The position numbers and the translations under genes are program-made. A stretch of 64,000 nucleotides of DNA from Chondrocystis sp. NIES-4102 (GTDB taxonomy: Bacteria > Cyanobacteriota > Cyanobacteriia > Cyanobacteriales > Xenococcaceae). Of the stretch, positions 8,932-16,974 are shown piece after piece. The stretch lies in contig AP018282.1 in assembly GCA_002368355.1 (NCBI GenBank), positions 1 through 64,000 of the forward strand, in the 5' to 3' direction. Below the pieces are notes generated by a model that saw only the letters and a program-made list of their open reading frames with translations, did not search any database and had not been told where the DNA came from. How positions within the stretch are numbered: position 1 is the stretch's first letter; the number at the start of each line of letters is the position of its first letter.

Positions 8932-9938
8932 CTTTTACCGCCATCTTGAGATTGAAAAACAGTGTTATTCTCATTGACTGCGTAAAGTATTTGAGGATTA
9001 TTAGGTGCGATCGCTAGTTTTACAATTACTCCGTTTGTTTCTGTCCAGAGTTTCTCCCAGGTTTTGCCGCTATCATTGCTGCGATAGATACCAGGTGCTG
9101 ATTGGAGAAAACGATAGCCATACATGACAGTATTGTCTTCCCGTTTGAGCAAAGTCAGTGCGATAACAGGTGCATTTTGAGTATTAGGAATTAACTTCCA
9201 TTCATCGCCACTATCAGTGCTTTCGTAGATTCCAGAGCGAGTAGCAGCAAACACATGAGCGGAATTATTAGGATCGACGGCTAAGTCCAAAGGAGCGTCA
9301 TTTAACCGCACCATACGGGGTTTTGTCCAAGTTTTACCACCATCCTTAGAAAGATGAAGTCCTTGCGCTCCTGAAGCAGGAAAACTATAGAAGATATTGG
9401 GGTTGCTAGAAGCGATCGCCAAAGCATGAAAATCTACTCCTGGTAAAGAGATTTGTTGCCAATCTTCTCCTTGATTCTCACTAACTTGAAATCCCAAATT
9501 ACCGCCTGTATGGGGATGTCCGCTAGAATAAAAACGGTTGCTATTAGTCGGATCTGCGGTAAAGCCCAGATAATCGGCTCTTTGCTTGCCCATCCAGTAC
9601 CATTCTCCTGATTCCGAGCGTTGTAGCAAGCCATTGTGACTGGCAACGTAGATAATATTGGGGTTATCTGGATTTACTGCTAATCCGTGAACGTGATTGT
9701 TTGCTTGCCAATTTGCTGCTGGAGAAAGAGATACATTTACAGCCTTTGGTTGAGGCTTTGGTTGAGGAGTAGACGCACTAGTTGATTGATTACTGACAGG
9801 CTGCTGACTAGAACGTCCGAGAAACACTCCTAAGCCTCCGCCTAGAAACAATGATATGGCTATAGGGATAGCGCAACAAGCTATCATAGCTAGTCCCATC
9901 CATTTCATACTGTGATCTTTTGATTCTGGTTGACTCAT
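8913..9938 (-). CDS. BNR/Asp-box repeat protein (F510_1955 glycosyl hydrolase-like family)
   Basis: Membrane-anchored protein of 341 residues. An N-terminal helix (about residues 13-37) is followed by a Ser/Pro/Gln-rich linker and a beta-propeller with Asp-box motifs: SKDGGKTWTK, STDSGDEWKL, SNDSGKTWEKL and SQDGGKSWQKL. The family resembles sialidase propellers but usually lacks sialidase catalytic residues, so activity is doubtful. A MerR-type promoter lies 41-72 nt upstream, placing it in the metal response of this island. Binding of a surface or metal ligand is possible. Confidence 0.78.
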   Translation of the reverse strand: MSQPESKDHSMKWMGLAMIACCAIPIAISLFLGGGLGVFLGRSSQQPVSNQSTSASTPQPKPQPKAVNVSLSPAANWQANNHVHGLAVNPDNPNIIYVASHNGLLQRSESGEWYWMGKQRADYLGFTADPTNSNRFYSSGHPHTGGNLGFQVSENQGEDWQQISLPGVDFHALAIASSNPNIFYSFPASGAQGLHLSKDGGKTWTKPRMVRLNDAPLDLAVDPNNSAHVFAATRSGIYESTDSGDEWKLIPNTQNAPVIALTLLKREDNTVMYGYRFLQSAPGIYRSNDSGKTWEKLWTETNGVIVKLAIAPNNPQILYAVNENNTVFQSQDGGKSWQKLS

Positions 9939-9978
9939 ACGATCAATTTTTAAAGTTTTTAATAGTCTTTACTCTTTT

Positions 9979-10010
9979 ATTTTCCACTCTCTAGTTGACT
10001 AGAGGGTCAA
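9979..10010 (-). promoter_or_regulatory. MerR-type promoter/operator for the BNR-repeat gene
   Basis: On the minus strand TTGACC (10010-10005) and GAAAAT (9984-9979) enclose a 20-bp spacer with the dyad CTCTAGTCAACTAGAG. The long spacer and central dyad are the hallmark of MerR-activated promoters. The dyad is almost identical to those at 16897-16928 and 21867-21898. Confidence 0.75.
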
Positions 10011-10084
10011 GAGTATAACGGCGAAAATAATCTAAAAAATTATGATTATAAATTTTAAGAAGTTACATAATTTAGCACTCAAAA

Positions 10085-10531
10085 TTATTCTAAATTCACC
10101 TCTTCAATTAAACTGCAAAATTGTTCTAGATTTGGATCATCTTGAGGTTTATCTGCCCAAAGCTCTTTGTATGCTTCCAACTCTTTTTTAAAGGCAAGAG
10201 TAGATTGGATTTGTCGCTCAAGTTCGGCTATTTTACACTCCAATAAATCTCGCACTAGAGAACAAGGCGGAATTCCTTGACGACGAATTCCTAAGATTTG
10301 TTGAATTTCAGCCAAAGAAAAATTTAGCGATTGAGCTTTTTTGATAAATTGCACTTGTTTGACTGCATCGTCTGTATAGTAGCGATAACCTTTATTGTTG
10401 CGAAAAGCAGGTTCGATTAATCCTAAACTTTCGTAGTAACGTAAAGTACCCACGGTAACATTGGTTTGTTTGGCTAATTCACCAATTTTGATTAATTGCT
10501 CTTGTAAAGCTTTAACTTCAATTTGTGTCAT
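10085..10531 (-). CDS. MerR family transcriptional regulator
   Basis: A 148-residue MerR protein: winged-helix DNA-binding part (IKIGELAKQTNVTVGTLRYY, then GYRYYTDDAVKQVQFI), the linker helix and a C-terminal metal region with Cys residues in IPPCSLV and EQFCSLI. The Cys after the LGIRRQGIPP turn matches the position of the first sensor Cys of ZntR/MerR-like proteins rather than CueR. It diverges from a small Cys-rich secreted protein, with a MerR-type promoter in the 150-bp gap. The inducing metal cannot be assigned from sequence. Confidence 0.88.
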   Translation of the reverse strand: MTQIEVKALQEQLIKIGELAKQTNVTVGTLRYYESLGLIEPAFRNNKGYRYYTDDAVKQVQFIKKAQSLNFSLAEIQQILGIRRQGIPPCSLVRDLLECKIAELERQIQSTLAFKKELEAYKELWADKPQDDPNLEQFCSLIEEVNLE

Positions 10532-10559
10532 ATTCCTTACTAAAATATGAAAAATATTC

Positions 10560-10591
10560 TTGACTCTATAGCTAACTGTAGACCCTACAAT
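10560..10591 (+). promoter_or_regulatory. MerR-type promoter for the Cys-rich mini-protein
   Basis: TTGACT (10560-10565) and TACAAT (10586-10591) are 20 bp apart. The spacer CTATAGCTAACTGTAGACCC contains the dyad CTATAGCTAACTGTAG, a diverged form of the other dyads here. It lies in the gap between a merR gene and the gene it probably controls, the classic arrangement. Confidence 0.7.
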
Positions 10592-10682
10592 AAATACAGT
10601 TCTTTAGGCGACATTTAGTCTTGATTCGAGCGTTTCAGGCAAATTTTCGCCACTTTAACCAAATAAATAGGAGATTATAATT

Positions 10683-10862
10683 ATGTTTCAGAAATTATTC
10701 GCTAAAACTGCCTTAAAAGCTGCTACTGTAGCTGTTGCGGTTGTCATGCTAACTGCTGGTGCTAGTTTGGCTCAAGATCGACAGCCCAATCAAAATCAAG
10801 ACCAAAACAGCTCATGTGGTTGTTGTAAACAAATGATGAACCAGATGCAGCACTCTAGCTAA
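10683..10862 (+). CDS. Small secreted Cys/Met-rich putative metal-binding protein
   Basis: A 59-residue product too short for most gene finders. It has a clear signal peptide (basic start, hydrophobic core LKAATVAVAVVMLTAGASLA with cleavage near ALA-QD), then a short Gln/Asn-rich stretch and a C-terminal CGCCKQMMNQMQH metal-ligand cluster. AGGAGAT precedes the ATG, and a MerR-type promoter lies about 90 nt upstream, divergent from a merR gene. A periplasmic copper or soft-metal scavenger is the natural inference. No named family is recognised. Confidence 0.72.
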   Translation: MFQKLFAKTALKAATVAVAVVMLTAGASLAQDRQPNQNQDQNSSCGCCKQMMNQMQHSS

Positions 10863-11022
10863 ATGGTAGTTAATAAAAAACTATCAGTTAAAAACTAAAC
10901 AAAATGGCGATCGCTCTTTTTCTAAAAAACTCAATCAAGGCGATCGCTTTTTACCAATCAATTGTCTAACGCAACCATTCAATGAGCTATTAGCTTTTTG
11001 ATCAATAAAAAGCTAGAAACTA

Positions 11023-12735
11023 TTAGTTTGATTTTTGAATTTCTTCGCGCTCCCCCTCTGAATCTGTCAAGTGGGGCAAAGTTGGAGGTTGATGATGATT
11101 ATTGTTCAAATGGATTTTTGTTTCATAGGATGTCTCTTTATTTTCTTCTGTTTCTGTGCGCGATCGATGACGACGACTAGACCAAAAACTCCCCGCCAAA
11201 AAAGCACTCGCTCCAATTACACTTCCTCCTACTGCTCCGAGCAACCATAAAGGCAGTTGCCCTTCTCTTTTAGAAACACTGAGGTTGCTTTCTGAAGCAG
11301 CGTTTGACTCTTCTGTTTTTTCTCCTGGTTGAGTTGACGGCTCTTCTTGGCTACTACCTCCTCGCAGAGATTGAGCATAAAGCTGCGGCGCGCGCTGAGT
11401 AACTATTAAATCTCCTTCAAACAAACCGCTTTTTACTTCAACTAAATCTTCAGAAGTTTGACCGAGATTGACTTCGGCAGATTGAAAAGAATCGCCGTTC
11501 TGCAAATAAACTAGTTTTTTGCCATCTACATCAACTACTGCCGAACTGGGAATGACTGTAGCTGTTGTATCTGCCTTACTAGTCATTACTTCTAATTCAG
11601 CAAACATTCCTGGTTTGAGAGTACCATTAATATTGTTTAACTGCGCTTTAACTGGGACAACGCGCGTTTCTCCTTCAACTACCGAACCAATTACCGCAAT
11701 CTTGCCGATAAAAGTGCGATCGCTTACAGAGGCTACTTTTGCTCTAACTTGTTGACCGTTTTTAATTCTATCTAAGTCTTTTTCGTAAATATTAGCCGTG
11801 GCATAGACAGTGCTGTCATTAACGATCGTCATCAGTTTGCCTCCCGCATCTTGAAAGGCTTGACCGAGAGTAACTTCGCGATCGCTAACTCTACCAGAAA
11901 TAGGTGCTGTTACTGTAGCTAATCCTTGATCGTTAGCTATTGTACCCAGTTGTTGCAGTCGGGTTTGATAAGTAGCATTACTAAGTTGTAGAAGAGAACT
12001 AGCTGCTTCAAGAGACGATTGAGCGCGTTGGAGTTGGTTTTGAGCCTCTAGAACTTCTCTTTGACTTGAAGCAGTGGTAAGTTGGGCTTTGGTTTGGGCT
12101 AATTTTGCTTGAGATTCGAGCATTTGCCGACGGGGAATTACTCCTTTCTCTGCTAATTCGCGATCGCGATCATATTGTTCTTGCGCAACTGCTACTTGGG
12201 TTTGAGCTTGTGTGATTTCGGCTTTGGCTATTTGGACTCGACGTTGATAGTTTTGTTGAGCTAAATCTAAATCTGCTTGAGCCTGTTGCAATTCAGCTTT
12301 GGCTTGAGCTTGTTTTTCTTGGGAATCAACGCGCAACTCAATCAAATCAGGACTGGCAATTACCGCTACGGGCTGTCCTGCTTTTACATATGCCCCAGGT
12401 TCTACTAATAACTCGTTTACTTTTCCAGGAATTGGGGCTGTTACTTCTACTTTTTGACTGGGTAGAGCTTCAATTTGTCCTGTCGTTTTAATGCCAATGT
12501 CAAGGCGTTGACTAGTAACTGGTTCGACTTTTATTCCCAAACTTTTGGCGGTTTGAGCATCAACTTGAATCGAATCTGAAGCCTCTTGTTGAGAATCTCC
12601 GCCTTGAAATTCGTCTCCATGTCCGCCATGAGCTAGAACAGCAGCAGGAGCAGTTAGTAATATTAGACTCAAGATTACTCCAGTACTGTGCAGGAGAGAT
12701 TTAGGGGAGCGAAACAGGTAACGAGTAACGGTCAT
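11023..12735 (-). CDS. copB: CopB/CusB-like periplasmic adaptor of an RND metal exporter
   Basis: Efflux adaptor of about 570 residues. After a signal or anchor helix comes a His-rich segment (AHGGHGDEFQGGD), the lipoyl half motif (APIPGKVNELLVEPGAYVKAG), a long Gln/Ala-rich coiled-coil hairpin, the second lipoyl half (VTAPISGRVSDREVTLGQAF), a beta-barrel and membrane-proximal domain, then an unusual C-terminal membrane helix (PLWLLGAVGGSVIGASAFLAG). The start at 12735 is chosen because AAGGAT lies nine bases upstream; an ATG at 12786 is also in frame. No RND pump gene follows, unlike copBAC operons. An 11-nt direct repeat precedes the gene. Confidence 0.85.
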   Translation of the reverse strand: MTVTRYLFRSPKSLLHSTGVILSLILLTAPAAVLAHGGHGDEFQGGDSQQEASDSIQVDAQTAKSLGIKVEPVTSQRLDIGIKTTGQIEALPSQKVEVTAPIPGKVNELLVEPGAYVKAGQPVAVIASPDLIELRVDSQEKQAQAKAELQQAQADLDLAQQNYQRRVQIAKAEITQAQTQVAVAQEQYDRDRELAEKGVIPRRQMLESQAKLAQTKAQLTTASSQREVLEAQNQLQRAQSSLEAASSLLQLSNATYQTRLQQLGTIANDQGLATVTAPISGRVSDREVTLGQAFQDAGGKLMTIVNDSTVYATANIYEKDLDRIKNGQQVRAKVASVSDRTFIGKIAVIGSVVEGETRVVPVKAQLNNINGTLKPGMFAELEVMTSKADTTATVIPSSAVVDVDGKKLVYLQNGDSFQSAEVNLGQTSEDLVEVKSGLFEGDLIVTQRAPQLYAQSLRGGSSQEEPSTQPGEKTEESNAASESNLSVSKREGQLPLWLLGAVGGSVIGASAFLAGSFWSSRRHRSRTETEENKETSYETKIHLNNNHHQPPTLPHLTDSEGEREEIQKSN

Positions 12736-12890
12736 AGTCAATATCCTTAAGTGATGAGGGAACGAGCTAGAATTTGCGATCATCAAAATATTTGTATTGG
12801 GCTTTTTGTAGTTAAATATATGGTTATTACTAATAAAATTTTTGAACTAGCAAAAAAGCATTGCCTTATTGACTAGTGTTTCACAGCAAT

Positions 12891-12908
12891 ATGAAATTGA
12901 AATGAAAT
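12891..12908 (-). promoter_or_regulatory. ATGAAAT direct repeat, candidate response-regulator (CopR-like) site
   Basis: ATGAAAT occurs at 12891-12897 and 12902-12908, exactly 11 nt apart, upstream of the CopB-like gene. Tandem repeats with an 11-nt period are typical of OmpR/PhoB-family response regulator sites. The same arrangement precedes two further copper genes in this window. Confidence 0.6.
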
Positions 12909-13010
12909 TTGAATAAGGTATTTTAGAAACTATTAGAAACTATCTATAAGAGATTATTTATGAAGTAAATATTAAGAAGTCAGATAGCAAAGAGATAGAT
13001 AATATCGCAT

Positions 13011-13099
13011 AGATAACGTTCCCAATCACCCGCCGCAGATAACCTCGAACACTCAACAAAGAACCTCTCAACGGTCGGTGTGCATTGGGGTTGTTAGCT
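13011..13099 (-). repeat. attC-like imperfect palindrome downstream of a methyltransferase gene
   Basis: Read on the minus strand the element runs from AGCTAAC to GTTATCT, which pair with one mismatch. Next inside are AACCCCAATGCAC and GTGATTGGGAAC, which pair with one extra G on the 5' arm. This resembles an integron attC (R-box ends, arms with an extrahelical base, about 90 nt) placed after a gene in the gene's orientation. The R boxes do not fully match the RYYYAAC/GTTRRRY consensus and no integron integrase is present. No gene was seen in the rest of 12736-13157 apart from the direct-repeat site. Confidence 0.4.
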
Positions 13100-13157
13100 C
13101 GCGTCTAACTATACCCAGAATGCTGTGGGGTCGTGGTGCATTTTTCTGTTGTCGTCT

Positions 13158-13775
13158 CTATTGAACATTTCTTCCTTGCACGTACACAGTCGAAACAGGC
13201 TTCATCATCTTCCGTTCCACTTTGATATCTTTAAATCCAGCCATTTCCAGATCGCGTGCGAATCGTTCTCCCGCTTCAGTCGCATCATCTTCTGTAGCAC
13301 CAGGAAGTCTGGGCTGATGAACGAGGGCTATGATTCCTCCCGTGTGCAACTGCTCTCTTAGCCGTCTCAGCACGTCAGTTTTGTTATCCCAGAACTGAAA
13401 GTTATTAACAGCCAGAATCTTATCAAATGGGTCGTCGAAGGAGGGCAATTGCGATACCGAAGTGAGAACCAATCGCACTCTTTCAGCCAAAATGGCGCGT
13501 TGATTTCTTTTTGAAGCTTGCCTGAACATCACTTCAGAATAATCAATACCCCAAATAACACCGTCAGTCACAATTTCACTCATCTTTTGGATGGTTACTC
13601 CAGGTCCGAAACCGATTTCCAGGACGCGATCAGAGGGCTGTAGGTTCAGCAGGGAAATTGCCCACTCATTGCGTTCAAGATTTGATGACCTATGCGCCAT
13701 GATGAAGCCAACGATATTCCCCCAGAATCCTGTGGGGCGGGCGAACTGTGCAACTACTTTCTCCACAAGGCTCAT
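13158..13775 (-). CDS. Class I SAM-dependent methyltransferase
   Basis: A 205-residue Methyltransf_11-type enzyme with motif I DRVLEIGFGPG, the following acidic GIDYSEVM, and motif II DKILAVNNFQFW. GGAGG lies seven bases before the ATG at 13775, so that start is preferred over 13811. The substrate is unknown. It is a paralogue of the frameshifted gene at 22037-22614, matching it from MS(L/I)V through ARPTGFWG. An attC-like palindrome lies just downstream. Confidence 0.82.
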   Translation of the reverse strand: MSLVEKVVAQFARPTGFWGNIVGFIMAHRSSNLERNEWAISLLNLQPSDRVLEIGFGPGVTIQKMSEIVTDGVIWGIDYSEVMFRQASKRNQRAILAERVRLVLTSVSQLPSFDDPFDKILAVNNFQFWDNKTDVLRRLREQLHTGGIIALVHQPRLPGATEDDATEAGERFARDLEMAGFKDIKVERKMMKPVSTVYVQGRNVQ

Positions 13776-14008
13776 AGGAGATCCTCCCTGACCTTCTTGT
13801 CGGCAGAACACGGACCTATCTAAAACTGTAGTCCAAAGCGGGCTGACTATTTATTATATCGCATTACACATTCAAGATAATTAGGACGATCAAATCCGTT
13901 CAATTCTTAAAATATGCGATCGCGTTTTGTAATGCCTAGATAAACTGGGTTGATGTTTATCTAACAACTTATCCGTGTCTATTCTATTTCTAAAGCGATC
14001 GCCAGCTT

Positions 14009-14716
14009 TTACTGTTTGTACCAATCCTCACGCCATTGTTTCATCTGCTCTATTTCTTGTTGTTGAGAACTCAAAATATCTTGAGCTAGTTTCTTGATCT
14101 CAGGACGTTTGGTTTTACTCAAAGCATCTTTTGCCATCACCAGCGCACCTTCATGGTGAGGAATCATGGCATCGATAAAACGCAAATCGAAATCAGCATC
14201 AGCTTGACCTAAATCCATGCTCATCATCATACTTTGCTCCATATCTTCAGACATTGCCATCATGTGACCCATCTCGGCGCTCCAAGCCATAGGAGTTTGA
14301 GAGGCGTTAGGATACCAAGTTGTGCGCCACTGTTTCATTTGTTCTATTTCTTGTTTCTGAGCAGCAATAATATCTTGGGCTAACTTTTTCATTTCAGGAC
14401 GCTGCGATTTTGTCAACGCTTCTTCAGCCATGTTGACAGCCCCTTGATGGTGCATAAGCATCCCATCAATAAAACGCAAATCATAGTCAGCATCGGCAGG
14501 CCCTAAATCCATTGACATATCGTGCTGCATCATTCCACCATCGTTTTGCATCATATCGCCATGCTGTTCCATGTCTTGCTTGTTACTAGCTTCGGTGGCG
14601 TTAGTATTTGAAGCTTGGGTTTGGTTAGAAATATCTGGAGAACAGGCGATCGTCAGAGTAGTTGCACCGATGAAGATTAAGGCTATTAATCTAGTTTTAG
14701 TCAAAATTGCTTGCAT
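14009..14716 (-). CDS. copM: CopM-like lipoprotein with two tandem DUF305 domains
   Basis: A 235-residue probable lipoprotein: hydrophobic start and lipobox-like LTIAC (Cys about 25), then two consecutive DUF305 domains. Each begins MSMDLG(P/Q)ADAD and ends EIEQMKQWR(T/E)(T/D)WY, with RFID-M-HH cores (HHQGAVNMA and HHEGALVMA). The domains are similar enough to suggest an internal duplication. DUF305 proteins bind copper outside the cytoplasm; Synechocystis CopM is the best-known cyanobacterial example. A CopR-like direct repeat lies 55-72 nt upstream. Confidence 0.82.
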   Translation of the reverse strand: MQAILTKTRLIALIFIGATTLTIACSPDISNQTQASNTNATEASNKQDMEQHGDMMQNDGGMMQHDMSMDLGPADADYDLRFIDGMLMHHQGAVNMAEEALTKSQRPEMKKLAQDIIAAQKQEIEQMKQWRTTWYPNASQTPMAWSAEMGHMMAMSEDMEQSMMMSMDLGQADADFDLRFIDAMIPHHEGALVMAKDALSKTKRPEIKKLAQDILSSQQQEIEQMKQWREDWYKQ

Positions 14717-14770
14717 AGAGATTCAGAATTAAATTTTAATTACCTAAATAATCTAGAATGGCATACGAAA

Positions 14771-14788
14771 ATGAAATCAAGATGAAAT
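14771..14788 (-). promoter_or_regulatory. ATGAAAT direct repeat upstream of the double-DUF305 gene
   Basis: ATGAAAT at 14771-14777 and 14782-14788, again with an 11-nt period, in the short gap between the oxidase stop and the DUF305 start. This is the same arrangement as at 12891 and 16360. Confidence 0.6.
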
Positions 14789-14802
14789 ATTTCGCTTTTA
14801 CT

Positions 14803-16299
14803 CTAACCTTTCATCTCGACGATTCCCATCATGCCAAGATCTTCATGGTCTAAAATGTGACAGTGGTAAACAGCTTTGCCTGTAAAATCGCGGAAAGGAA
14901 TGCGAATGCGAACAGTTTCATTCCCCTTTACTAACACAGTATCTTTCCAAGCGCGGTAGGGTTCTGGCTTACCATTACGAGATACTACTTGAAAGGGATT
15001 AATGTGTAGATGAAAAGGGTGATCCATACCATCTGGATCGACATTGATTAACTCCCATTCTTCAACTGTATTGAGCCGAACTTGAGTATCGACTCGATTG
15101 GGGTCAAAAGCTTTTCCGTTAAAGGTAAAAGTCATTCCCATACCTGGAGTCATTTCTTCTTCCATTGACAATTCAATACGCCTTATTGTCTTTGGTTCTG
15201 GCAATTCTTCGACAGTAATAAGTTGTTGGGGTAAAGGAAGAAGAGAAACAGAACCTCCATATGTGAGTGTTGCCAAGACTTGAGGATTTGTTTTGGTATC
15301 TCCTCCCATCATACCCATGCCTCCATCCATCATGTGACCACCATCACCCATCATGCCCATCATTTGCATTCCCCCGCGATCGTAGGGTAAGTTTAAAAGG
15401 CGATACTGTCCCGATTCTCTATCTCCTCTTACCAAAACTTCTGCCCTTTCTCCAGGTGAAAGCAGTAGTTCTTTTAGTTCTACAGGTGCGCCTATTGCTC
15501 CTCCGTCTGTGGCAATTAAGTAAAAAGGATGATTTTCTAGAGCGAGTCGGTAAAAACGAGAGGGAGAAGCATTGAGGATTCGCAGACGTAGCAAACCCCC
15601 TTTAGCAATTTCTAAATTAGGGTTAATCTGACCATTGACAGTCATTAATTGTCCTTCGCGCCCCCTCATCATTGCCATTTGGTTGGGGGGTTGAATCCGT
15701 CCGTTACCGTCTAAAGCAAAATCTTGTAAAACCAAAAATTCTTCTTTGGCAGCTTTTAGTTCGGGAATTTCATCTAACTCACCGCGAATTACAAATAGAC
15801 CCGCTAAACCTCCAAATACCTGCTCGGCAACAAATTTATGACGGTGGGGATGATACCAGAATGTTCCAGATGGGTGATTTTTAGGAAGAGTAAATTCATA
15901 AGTCAAACTCTCTCCTGACGGAATATCGAGGAAAGCGTTGTCTGCATTGCCATTGGGAGTAACGTGTAGTCCGTGATAGTGTAAATTAGTGGGTTGGGAA
16001 AGATTGTTGGTCAAGCGAATGCGAACGGTATCGCCCGCTTTAGCTTCTAAGCGAGGGGCAGGGACTTGTCCGTTGTAGGTTAACAGATTTGCTGGCTTGC
16101 CTCCTAGATCGATGCGGGTCGAACTCGCTTCGAGATCGAGTTCTAATAAACCGTTAGAACTTTTATGGAGTTTGAAAGACAAGGCTTTGGTTTGAAGGGA
16201 CGTTTTATTGTTTTTCCCAATTGCCCAACTAGTTGCTGATGTAGCGATTGCACCAGCAGCAGCGAGGATCATAAACTGGCGACGGTTAGTTTTTGACAC
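14803..16299 (-). CDS. Tat-exported multicopper oxidase (CueO-like)
   Basis: Expected to oxidise Cu(I), or organic substrates, in the periplasm. The N terminus has a Tat-type signal (NRRQFM followed by a hydrophobic stretch). All four copper-ligand blocks are present: HYHGLHV, WYHPHRHK, HPFHLHINPFQV and HCHILDHEDLGMMG. A Met-rich loop (MQMMGMMGDGGHMMDGGMGM) near residues 310-330 resembles the CueO substrate-copper insert. Length, 498 residues, is normal. It is paralogous to the oxidase at 34146-35612 and has its own upstream ATGAAAT repeat. Confidence 0.92.
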   Translation of the reverse strand: MSKTNRRQFMILAAAGAIATSATSWAIGKNNKTSLQTKALSFKLHKSSNGLLELDLEASSTRIDLGGKPANLLTYNGQVPAPRLEAKAGDTVRIRLTNNLSQPTNLHYHGLHVTPNGNADNAFLDIPSGESLTYEFTLPKNHPSGTFWYHPHRHKFVAEQVFGGLAGLFVIRGELDEIPELKAAKEEFLVLQDFALDGNGRIQPPNQMAMMRGREGQLMTVNGQINPNLEIAKGGLLRLRILNASPSRFYRLALENHPFYLIATDGGAIGAPVELKELLLSPGERAEVLVRGDRESGQYRLLNLPYDRGGMQMMGMMGDGGHMMDGGMGMMGGDTKTNPQVLATLTYGGSVSLLPLPQQLITVEELPEPKTIRRIELSMEEEMTPGMGMTFTFNGKAFDPNRVDTQVRLNTVEEWELINVDPDGMDHPFHLHINPFQVVSRNGKPEPYRAWKDTVLVKGNETVRIRIPFRDFTGKAVYHCHILDHEDLGMMGIVEMKG

Positions 16300-16359
16300 G
16301 ATCGATCCTTTTCTAGATTTTTCTCAAAGTAATATCTATATCTAATCTTTCACATCAAA

Positions 16360-16377
16360 ATGAAATGGAAATGAAAT
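16360..16377 (-). promoter_or_regulatory. ATGAAAT direct repeat upstream of the multicopper oxidase
   Basis: ATGAAAT at 16360-16366 and 16371-16377 with an 11-nt period, about 60-80 nt upstream of the oxidase start. This is the third copy of the candidate CopR-like site. Confidence 0.6.
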
Positions 16378-16401
16378 CTTGAGTTGATTTTTTTTTCTCA
16401 T

Positions 16402-16866
16402 TCAAACAACTTCCGATCGCTCGATAATCGGACAGATTGTTTCTTCAGGATGTTCGGGTATCTTTTCCCATCCCGATAAAAGTCCTTTTAACTCTTGTTT
16501 GAGAATTTGGAGTTGTTGAATTTGCTCTTCAATCGCTTCAAGCTTTTCTTCCAGCTTGACTTTAATCTGGTCGCAAGGTAAATCTCCTCGATCATGTACT
16601 TCCAAAAACTCTCTAATCTCAGACAAACTTAACCCTAAGTGCTGTGCGCGTTTGATAAATTTTAAACGAACGAAGACATCCGAATCGAACAAGCGATATC
16701 CGCCTTCGGTTCTACCACAAGTTTTGAGTAAACCCAATTCATCGTAATAGCGAATGGTTTTGATGGGAATACCACTTTCAGATGCGATCGCACCGATTAG
16801 TTTTGGTTTTTCTTGAGTTAACATAGACGACCACGTAAGATCGGGAACTTGAGATTGTAATGTCAT
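16402..16866 (-). CDS. MerR family regulator with a copZ-like leader
   Basis: MerR winged helix (IGAIASESGIPIKTIRYYDE, GYRLFDSDVFVRLKFIKRAQ), linker helix and C-terminal Cys ligands in DLPCDQ and TICPIIE, resembling ZntR/MerR-like sensors more than CueR. The ATG at 16866 and the first residues MTLQSQVPDL match the start of the copZ gene at 21835 (MTLQLKVPNM), as does the whole upstream leader. The ancestral MerR start may be the internal ATG at 16824 (MLTQEKPKL). The leader carries a MerR-type promoter, implying autoregulation. Confidence 0.87.
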   Translation of the reverse strand: MTLQSQVPDLTWSSMLTQEKPKLIGAIASESGIPIKTIRYYDELGLLKTCGRTEGGYRLFDSDVFVRLKFIKRAQHLGLSLSEIREFLEVHDRGDLPCDQIKVKLEEKLEAIEEQIQQLQILKQELKGLLSGWEKIPEHPEETICPIIERSEVV

Positions 16867-16896
16867 AATTTCCACTTTTTTGCGATAACTACTTCT

Positions 16897-16928
16897 ATTG
16901 TGAACTCTCTAGTTGACTAGAGAGTCAA
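16897..16928 (-). promoter_or_regulatory. MerR-type promoter for the merR gene at 16402
   Basis: On the minus strand TTGACT (16928-16923) and CACAAT (16902-16897) flank a 20-bp spacer with the dyad CTCTAGTCAACTAGAG. The surrounding sequence closely matches the copZ promoter at 21867-21898. Confidence 0.78.
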
Positions 16929-16974
16929 GAGGGTCAGAAAAAAATTGCCATCGCGACTTATCTCTCAGTCCGTA

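Noticed and set aside
10998-11180. 60-codon plus-strand ORF at the end of the CopB-like gene
   Set aside because: It overlaps the C-terminal tail codons of the adaptor on the other strand and has no supporting motif.
12850-12885. Possible further MerR dyad (TTGACTAGTG) upstream of the CopB-like gene
   Set aside because: It lacks the second half of the dyad and a properly spaced -10 hexamer on either strand.
10085-16866. Calling the two MerR proteins CueR
   Set aside because: The sensor Cys after the DNA-binding domain and the spacing of the last Cys fit ZntR/MerR-like proteins better, so no metal was assigned despite the copper genes around them.
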